Shown here piece after piece: positions 56,386 to 64,000 of a stretch of DNA of 64,000 bases. The stretch covers positions 85,928,748-85,992,747 of the forward strand of contig CM046447.1 of the NCBI GenBank assembly GCA_025506515.1, written 5' to 3'. The stretch's first letter is position 1. Every line of letters starts with the position of its first letter. The notes under the pieces are model-generated. The model saw nothing but the letters and a program-made list of their open reading frames with translations. It had not been told where the DNA came from and did not search any database. Origin of the DNA: Flaveria trinervia (lineage: Eukaryota; Streptophyta; Magnoliopsida; Asterales; Asteraceae). Position numbers and translations under genes: made by a program.

Positions 56386-58175
56386 ATTTTAATCATTTTG
56401 TTGGATGTTAATATAACAATAAGTTAGTTGGGTATATCAATATTAGCTTGTTCAATGTAAATAAGTGAAGAAGTAGTAGGAATAGTTTTATGACTTATAT
56501 AACATTCTTTCTACACTTTTTAGGCAAAATGACATATTTATTTGAACCATCCTCTCACTTGAAAATAATATTTCATAGCATTATTTCATAAATTATTTGT
56601 TATAGCATTCTAATTATCCATTTTCACTAGATTTATAATTAATAACATATTAGGGTGATTTTGTAGAATATTAATTAAATTTTAAAATTGTTTCAGATAA
56701 ATCATTAAATTGTAAAAAACATGTTATGGTTAAGTTAGTTGACTTTCATGTTTTATTTAAACTAATAGTTTTAATATGTTTTCTTGTTGTGTCAGTTAGA
56801 AAGTACATTTATCTTTATTTGATATTTATGTGGAAGGGTGACTTTGATTTTAGATATTTTTTAAAATATTTTAATATGTTTTTTTAATTTTTTATATAAT
56901 AACATATATTAAAAATATCGACCTTCACATTTTTTTCTTCTCCATTTCTTTATTGACAAAAAAATCCTATGATGATTTAATTTGATAGTTTAGTAATTTA
57001 ATTTGGATTAAATATGAATAAATGACTTAATTGTAACACATTTGAAACTTAATTACTATTATGTGATATTTTTTCAAACATATCAAGGCCACAATTCTTC
57101 TTTGTCTTTTTAGATTAAATACTCTTTTTATTATAACTTTATTTTATGTTATATTATTTAAATAGACCATAGACATATGATATTTTAATATTTTATAAGG
57201 TTAGTATCATTTAATTACTAACAAATATCTTAAGAACTATGGTAACTCTAATCAAACACATGACTTTTTTATGTTTTTATATAATAATGACTAAAATAAA
57301 TTGTTTAATTTTCTCTCTTCAAGTTAGAAAAGAATGTAATGAACGAATTTGTGTTCTACACATGTGTAAATCAAATATAACTTATACTCTCTACACATGT
57401 GTAGCTAAACGGTTAAAAATTTAAAAACATATGCAAACATTAGTTTGATGTTTTTCTATGTGATTTTGATGACTTTTAATACATATAAAACACAATTGTG
57501 TGTTAAAAGTATAAATTTTTAAAAAAAATTAACTCTTGATGTTTAGTTATCATGATTCTTAAGATATTTTTGAGTTCGCAAATGTTCTTAACATATATTC
57601 CTAATAAAATAACTTTCATATTAAAATACTGATGATAACTTTAGTTAATGAAATACCTATATAATATTATTATTTCAATGCTATAAGATATTACATTTTT
57701 TTAATATAGACGAAAATGTGTAGAAAACAAAAAAATATTTTTTTAATAATAAACAAGTTGGCTCGCCTCGACTCAAGCCCACATTTTGAGATTGCTAAAA
57801 CAAAATGAATTGGCTAGGCTCGGTTTTTAAACGAGCCAAGCTTGAGCTCACACTAGCTCAACTAGTTTACACCCCTAGATCTTATAATTCTTAGCATTAT
57901 TCGCTTCCAAAAGAACATGTCAATATGTGTGTAATAACAATCAAACATCCGAAATTTAGGATTCAAATAGTCCAAACAATTAAACCGTGGAAACACAAGT
58001 TGTAACTAAACCATATAAATTAAAAATAAATCGAACCGATCAACTTGCTTCTGATTAAAGACTAAAATGAATTTCTAATCCTTTTTAAAAGCCCTATATG
58101 TTATTTTTAAGACCATGTGTAGTATCGTGTGATGGAGGGAGTGACCGTCAACATAAAATCTCGCCACCCAAAGAA
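56386..58175. other. AT-rich intergenic DNA, no gene seen
   Basis: It continues the pre-insertion locus. CTACACATGTGTA palindromes occur twice (57357-57369 and 57391-57403), like those in the MITE at 19127. 57755-57880 has GGCTCG / GAGCCAAGCTTGAGCTC pieces ending TTTACACCCCTAG, a common dispersed plant repeat without defined ends. Confidence 0.5.
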
Positions 58176-58205
58176 CCCCTCCCCACCCCCAACCCCCTCC
58201 TCCCC
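58176..58205 (-). other. G-quadruplex-prone tract
   Basis: The minus strand has G-runs of 4, 5, 5, 4 and 4 separated by 1-4 bases. It is isolated in AT-rich DNA, 50 bp before a Tourist-like MITE. Confidence 0.55.
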
Positions 58206-58257
58206 TCATAGTGACTAGGGTGTGATGGGACTTGACATGATTTTGGTTACGGGGTAA

Positions 58258-58460
58258 GAACATTCACAATGAGTTTTTTATATTTATCTATATAATTACA
58301 TCAAAAATCACTATATTTTAGCTCTTTTTATCAATTAAATAATAGGTTTATACCCTTTCATTACTTTTTTCTTTCTTATTCACTTACAACTACTGAAAAC
58401 CATTTCATATAATATAATAAATATACTCACATATTTTTAAGGTTTTCACTGTGAATGTTC
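58258..58460. mobile_element. Tourist-like MITE (PIF/Harbinger type)
   Basis: The left end GAACATTCACAATGA and the inward-read right end GAACATTCACAGTGA are inverted repeats (14 of 15). TAA flanks both ends (58255-58257 and 58461-58463). A 3-bp TAA duplication and small size (203 bp) fit the Tourist class. No ORF. Confidence 0.75.
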
Positions 58461-58463
58461 TAA

Positions 58464-59547
58464 TGATGTTAAATTGTTGTTCTTTTTTATTTTATTATTT
58501 GCTATCCTATCATATTATGTTACATCCTATCTTACTCTTCGTTCATTCTCATTAATCATTACACCCCTTGTATACTCACACCTGCTAATTTACATAACGC
58601 CTACATACAATGTTTATAATTACCCTCACCAGGATAGTACACAAAGCCTACACACACTCCCCTCTAGTGCCCTTCACCCCTTGAAAAAAAAGCATGATAG
58701 TCACCCATCTGTGTTACTGTTCCCAATAAGAATAGTGAGTTTGAAGACTTAATTTTGTAAAAGATTACAAGCCTTGACTAAAATCTTCCACTCACCACTC
58801 CACACTCGCTTACTCATTATATATGTACCGACTCATTATACATGTTTATTAAGTGTGAGTAAACGTTTATAATATTTTTACATTATAAAAACCAATCATA
58901 TTAACAATTTTATTGACTTACAAGTACAGAGTTTATATCTATGATATATTAAATTATTTATATGTCTATCCTTTTCATATTTAATTAAGAACATAATGAA
59001 GCCCAATGTGAGTCCTTAATGTACGTGAAAGTGGGTTTGAACTTTGAATAAATCTCCCTGTCATCTATAATTATTATTACTAGTAAACGGGATTAGGAGA
59101 ATCTCTCTCGTTCACCTAAATCTTGATATATTCACCACTTTAAAACCTTATTTTTTATATTTATTTAAAACCAACACAAGATAATGATATTATACCATAT
59201 TTTTGTATTTAAAAGATGTAAACATATAATTTTGTGTTCAATTAATTGTCGTGGAAGTAGATGAAATTAATCAAACAATTAATGCGTAGGCGTGAAGTAG
59301 GGTAAAGACATAGACATTGTACATAATAGAGTAAATAACATGAAGGATCTTTATATTTATAACCATTTTTATTGTATAACATTTATTTTTAATAATTACA
59401 CTACATAATCTTTATGTATATGATTTGTTTTATCTTTTATCCTTTAGTCTAAAGATCATTAGTTTATATCGTTAAGTTACGTAGTTATCACATGACGGTA
59501 GATGTTAAAAAAAATCTAGGAGGCATAATCAAAAAACAATTCTTGTA
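58464..59547. other. AT-rich intergenic DNA, nothing recognised
   Basis: No gene-like frame; the frame at 58474-58752 lacks any recognised domain and has the composition of the flanks. Confidence 0.45.
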
Positions 59548-59815
59548 TTAGGAGAATATGATCAGTAAAACATTAAGACTGACGAGTAAATCTCAATGAA
59601 ATTTTATATGTTTTTATCATCATCTTTTTTCAAAACTGATTCTATAAACATTTACTTTTTTATATAATTTAAATATCAATAATAAACTTAATACATATAA
59701 AGTAAAATGCAAGCTAACTAAGGTTAGTTAGGAATATTTGATCAGTAAACATTGAGATTCACGAGTGAAATCTTAAAGAAACTTTATATATTTTCATCAT
59801 TATTTTTTTTAAAGT
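59548..59815 (+). repeat. Diverged duplication about 180 bp apart
   Basis: GGAGAATATGATCAGTAAAA ... TTTTATATGTTTTTATCATC at about 59550-59640 recurs as GGAATATTTGATCAGTAAAC ... CTTTATATATTTTCATCATT at 59731-59805, just before the copia C LTR. Confidence 0.65.
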
Positions 59816-59818
59816 TAG

Positions 59819-60868
59819 TGTTGGGTTAGTTAAGGCTGGTGCAACCAAAATAATACTTAGAAGAATTTTGGTGCAACTGAAGAAAGTCTTTCAAAGCTTA
59901 TATGTACTTCTGAAGTCAAGTTGAAGAACTTTCGAAGCCTAAGTAAGAAGAACGTCCGAAGCGAAACTAGGTCTTCCGAAGACTAAGTTACCCATCTTCC
60001 GAAGAGATCGGCCAAGCTCCTCACCAGGATATCAAAATGATTCAATTCATCTGATCCTCTCTTTCCCCTCTCTGTCTGCATTGGTGTAGCACCTAGGCCT
60101 TCTGACTTTCCTGAGCATGCCATTCCGCATCCAAACCTTCTTCTTCTAGCAGGTAAGATGCTACCATTTCCTTTACTACACAACCCATTCATTCCACCTT
60201 TGTTTGGGGTATTCTTTCACAGCTACATCACAAAAACTTTTGAATAACAAAATCTACAGGACTAGTAGAACTCTCAAAAGAAGTTAATTCTTCCGAAGTA
60301 TAATTGCTTCGGAAGAACTTATTCATCTGATGGAAGATTACCTTCAGAATAACCAACTATAAACCAGTGGACATAAGTATGATCCTTCTATCATCCGCTG
60401 CAACCTCTAATATGCTGCATGGCGCTTTCTCATGCCGTTTAGTTAACCATACTTTATTCCACTATTCACCTTTTATTAGTTGTACAATTACTATCTTTAG
60501 TTGGTTACAAAAAGTAAATATGGACCTGTCATGACTACCTAATCTAGGATAATATTTTATTTTAAATACCTTACTTCTAGCAATGTAGTATTTGTTTAGT
60601 AGTAAGTTTCAACTGGTAATCTAAGCATAACCAGCTATAGATAGTAGTATATATAGTTTTTTATTGTAACTCAATTAGTATGCTTGTAAAAGTCTTGTAA
60701 ATTTTGAGTTGAGATGTAATATATACAAGTATTTTGAAAACCATCTATTGTGTTTTTTGACTTATTATATTATTATCAACTCATTTGAAGATTCTGCATC
60801 ATCATTAGAGTGTGATTGAGTGAGTTTGTAAGATAATCATGTGTTGATTAACCATAACCGATCCTGCA
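59819..60868 (+). repeat. Copia C 5' LTR (putative)
   Basis: Starts TGTTGGGTTAGTTAAGG and ends ATCCTGCA immediately before the PBS remnant. It contains CTTCCGAAG palindromes (59973, 59996, 60290, inverse at 60307) and decayed units (CTTCTGAAG 59917, CTTTCGAAG 59939). A TATATATAG at about 60648 may be a TATA box. The partner LTR is outside the window, so the ends rest on TG...CA and the PBS. Confidence 0.6.
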
Positions 60869-60883
60869 ATTGATATAAGAGCT
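60869..60883 (+). promoter_or_regulatory. Copia C primer binding site, degenerate
   Basis: TTGATATAAGAGCTT against the expected TGGTATCAGAGC; two or three substitutions. Confidence 0.55.
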
Positions 60884-60951
60884 TCTTAGGCTCTTGATTG
60901 TGAGATCTAACCATCCTAAATCATCTTGTTTCTTCACTTACTACACTCAAA

Positions 60952-62100
60952 ATGACCCTCAACCAGAAATATTTTGAATATAAAATAGGAACGATGACTA
61001 AGGCTCCTATCATCACCCCTGATAACTTCAGATCATGATGTAAACGTATCGAAGGTTTCATCAAGTATCAAGATGGAAAAATGTGGAGATCTATCACTCA
61101 TGGACCATACAAGCCAAAGGTGGAGTCCTTGGCTGGTAACGGTGCCATGATAGAGATAGTTGTTGAAGACTACTCCGATGAAGACTTCAAGAAGATGGAC
61201 CATGATAGCAAATCCATGACAGTTGTGCTTATAGCCATACCAAACTCCATAATGGTAGCTTTGAGTACTATTAGTCTGCCAAAGAACTCTTTTATGCTTT
61301 GACATTGGTGTACTTTGGTTCAACCAAGTCCAAAGAGTCCAAGAGAGATACCTGAAGCAGCAGTTCGAGAACTTCACTAACATTGCTATAGAGACCCTGA
61401 GCTAGCAATACTTTAGCCATATGGATTTAATCTCATCACTTCAGTCTGTGGGAGTAACTCTTGAGAAGGGAGATCTTATAAGAAAGTTCATGAGTGCACT
61501 TCCTCATGAATGGACTTTCTATTGTGTCTCTTTTAAGAGGACTAAGAATCTAAACACTCTCACCATGACCGAACTATATGGCATCCTTGATGGATACCGT
61601 GTAAAGATGGAGAATCAGAGGCGAGCAGATAAGCAGAACTTCTAGTCATCCTGCTAGCAATGCTTTACTCGTTGCTGAAGGCTCAAGAACTCCTCAGCCC
61701 TAGCAGTACCTAAGCTACCCCTAATAACCACCATCTTCCTTTGGGCCATAGATCACTTTTCCTGAGACACACAGGTCTCAATTGCCTCAACAAAGTCCCT
61801 TCTAGGATAGTTGTGCCTTTGTTTCAAGAAATGGACAATCTAATGACTTTTAGTTTTGCTTTTATGATCTAGAATGCTTCAGCCCAAATGATGTAGAGTA
61901 CATGTATATTGTTCAACAAATGGCTCGTTTAAAAGAAGTTCTTTAAAAGAACTGGAAGGAAGTTCCCTCAAAACCCAACCAACAGTGAATCTGGGTTAGA
62001 CAAATCAAAGGGAAAGTGCTACAATTGCAATCAACTTGGTCATTTACAAGTGAATGCAAAGCTCCAAAGTCCAATCCCTAATGCCTCTTAACATCATCCT
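60952..62100 (+). pseudogene. Copia C gag
   Basis: ATG at 60952 (MTLNQKYFEYKIGTMTKAP). It continues with FIKYQDGKMWRSITHGPYKP, MDHDSKSMTVVLIAIPNSI, a frame shift to LVYFGSTKSKE, and GDLIRKFMSALPHEWTFY with LTMTELYGILDGYRVKMENQ, the usual gag C-domain. The knuckle KCYNCNQLGH is at 62017-62057 but spans 41 instead of 42 nt, a 1-bp loss before the last Cys. Multiple stops. Confidence 0.8.
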
Positions 62101-62249
62101 GCTACTCCAAAAGCTGCTACAAAGCCAACTGAACACCAATAACTATTGTTGCTCAAGAAGTGATTGGAGCTTCATAGTGCAGGATGTAACCCCAACTCAA
62201 GCTCTCAAGGCAGGAACATAAGATAATAAGGTATATGAACATATCTTAA

Positions 62250-63560
62250 CCCAATGTGTATAGCTAAGGTTAAACTTTATCAGGACCACAACACGAAAAT
62301 TAGATATGATATTGAGTCTTTGAATATACTAAAATCTGATTTTAAAAATGTAGTATCCAACTACAAATTAAAAATTGAAGAGAGTAAACTGTGTCTTCTT
62401 TAAAACATGAACACTCCAATTACAAGGCTCAAATAAATGATTTGATTTCCAAGTTGACTGAGGCTCAAGCCCAGCTATTAATAGCTGAGGCTAAAGCAAA
62501 TAAGCATGCTATTAAAGAACATAACTTCAAAAACATTATTGCATCATCCTTCCACTCAAAGGTATGCTATCAAAACAAAATTGGGTTGAGAACCAATGAA
62601 ATTTCTCCACCATACTCTTACGCATTTATGAGACAACCTAGATATAGTACTGAAGAGCAAGAGGTTCCACTGCTGACCCACTACCTATTGAGCAGAAGAA
62701 TGATGTAGCAATGGTTACCACCGCAAAGAAGGATCAGGTAGAAAACCTTATCCATAATGCTAATGATCAACCTTTGACCATCAAAGCCAAAAGAAACAAA
62801 ATTAAGGCAATAAGAAAAACTACCAAAAAGATGGTTGAGTGTGTTTATCTTAGCAGGATTCCAAGTGGTTGGAAGCTCTGATCTGGAAAAAAGTATAGTA
62901 CCAGCACTCCTATCCAGTTGAAAGATCATAAGTCAAAGGCAAAGGCTGTTGTAAAAGAAAAGAAGTGCCAGAAACACAGTTCCCATGCCCCATCAAAGTT
63001 AACATTGAGTGCATAATGTGTGGTCTATAAAATCATTTGGTAAAAGATTATTACTACAATCCTATAAGCACACATTATGCAAATAATGTTAAAAGGGAAT
63101 AAGTCAAGGAAGGTTTCACATTTGGACCTTATCACAAGGTTCAAGTGTTAAAGAAAGGAAATCTTGTTTTTGAAGCTAAGCTGCCAGAAACTCATTCTTT
63201 AGAAAGGAAAATGGCTTCGGAAGAGAAGTCAAAGAAAAACAGAAGAAACAAAAAGAAACCTTCCAAGAAGAAGACTGCTTCGAAAAAAAGGTGGTGATTA
63301 CTACTTCTGAAAAGTAAGAAGCTTCAAAAGCATGTCTTGCTGCTCAAGTCTCAACAGACTTATTTAATTCGATCAACCAAAGGGTGGAATGGAAGTCAGA
63401 GAAGATGTTGCATCCCAAACCTCTTCTTCACAAACCATAATTGAATCCTCACGCATACCCTTTGGTCCAATTATATAATCTACATTGGAAGATCCCAAGA
63501 CTAACAAGGATTGAGTTTCCACTAGTAACTAATAATTTCACCTTATGTGTAGGTCATCCA
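62250..63560 (+). pseudogene. Copia C gag-pol linker with coiled coil and Lys-rich tail
   Basis: Broken frames give a coiled coil (NSEHSNYK-like region, SKLTEAQAQLLIAEAKANKH, in 62391-62708), later SRIPSGWKL, a GPYHKVQVLKKGN segment near 63121 and a Lys-rich stretch (KKNRRNKKKPSKKK, about 63230-63290). This layout parallels the gag tail of copia A and B, without close sequence match. Confidence 0.6.
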
Positions 63561-63574
63561 TATGATAATAATAG

Positions 63575-64000
63575 GAATGCGTGAATTATAGATAGTGGAT
63601 GCTCTAGGAAAATGACAGGGAACATATTTCTTCTTCAACAATTTAAACATTTTGATGGAGGTCTTGTTCAGTTTGAGGTGAAACTGGAGGATACATTTCT
63701 GGCAGAGGTAGTGTATCTAATGGTAAGCTAAAAGTTGACAAAGTAAACTTTGTCAAGCAGCTTAAGCATAATCTCTTAAGTGTTTCTTAATTCTGCGATG
63801 AAAAGCACCAAGTGCTTTTCATAGAACATGAGTGCATTATCCTCAAACGTGGGATGATAATTCCTTAGGAATTGGTGCTTCTTAGATCTCCCAGGAGATA
63901 GGATATGTACAAGGTGGATATGAATAATGCTTTCGCACAAGGTGAAGTATCATGCAAAGATACATGGTTGAATATGATAATTCCTTAGGAATTGGTGCTT
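63575..64000 (+). pseudogene. Copia C protease and start of pol
   Basis: IIDSGCSRKMTGNIFLLQQF (about 63585-63645) is the copia protease DSG[A/C]S motif. KVDKVNFVKQLKHNLLSVS and CIILKRGMIIP follow. Stops interrupt (before IIDSG, after NLLSVS, after MIIP). The window ends inside a duplicated segment. Confidence 0.75.
63854..64000 (+). repeat. 27-bp direct repeat, 120 bp apart, at the window end
   Basis: ATGATAATTCCTTAGGAATT followed by GGTGCTT is identical at 63854-63880 and 63974-64000. The core AATTCCTTAGGAATT is itself a near-perfect palindrome. Confidence 0.85.

Larger units (their letters stand above)
59819..64000 (+). mobile_element. Copia C: decayed Ty1/copia element, cut by the window end
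   Basis: A 5' LTR-like segment (59819-60868), a degenerate PBS, then broken gag, coiled coil and protease in the normal copia order. Sequence and LTR are unrelated to copia A and B at the base level. Integrase and RT would lie beyond 64000. Frequent stops in all parts suggest an old copy. Confidence 0.75.

Noticed and set aside
57755..57880. MITE with GAGCTCGAGC-like ends
   Set aside because: Looks like a decayed dispersed repeat, but no inverted ends or target duplication could be found.

Overview
The window reads as nuclear DNA of a flowering plant, most likely a eudicot. The evidence is very AT-rich intergenic sequence, Helitrons ending in a CCCGTGT..ACACGGG hairpin plus CTRR, hAT-like and Tourist-like MITEs, and nested LTR retrotransposons primed by initiator tRNA-Met. 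The large extra ORF of the copia elements resembles, from memory, proteins common in Asteraceae assemblies; that family assignment is an inference. I see no host protein-coding gene, tRNA or rRNA. Every recognisable coding sequence is retrotransposon-derived and broken.

Layout. 1-21352 is AT-rich and gene-free. It holds three full copies of one Helitron family (2149-2716 minus, 8829-9376 plus, 19840-20395 plus), a shorter relative (2816-3220), a Helitron 3' end inserted into another Helitron (16154-16277), an hAT-type MITE with 8-bp target duplication (16388-16761), a MITE inside a TA microsatellite (18899-19445), and several minisatellites.

21353-56380 is a three-level nest. The outer element is a minus-strand Ty3/gypsy chromovirus with 2.04-kb LTRs and TSD TTAGT. 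It contains a plus-strand Ty1/copia element of Sirevirus type (copia A, 25458-52282), which has lost its 5' LTR. Copia A's gag is split by a second, complete, minus-strand member of the same group (copia B, 26171-40206, TSD GCTAT). Both copia copies carry gag, pol and then a long third ORF (ORF3, env-like by position only) before the polypurine tract.

Two points about copia A and B stand out. First, ORF3 has an in-frame GT-AG intron at the same place in both copies, and a branch point plus acceptor directly before its first codon, so it was probably made from spliced subgenomic RNA. Second, the LTR, the 5' leader and the pol-ORF3 spacer of both copies are filled with short CG-centred palindromes (CA[G/A/T]TCG-NN-CGA[C/T/A]TG).

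56381-59818 is again AT-rich and holds a Tourist-like MITE with TAA duplication (58258-58460). From 59819 to the window end runs a third, badly decayed plus-strand copia element (copia C: LTR, PBS, gag, coiled coil, protease), cut by the window edge.
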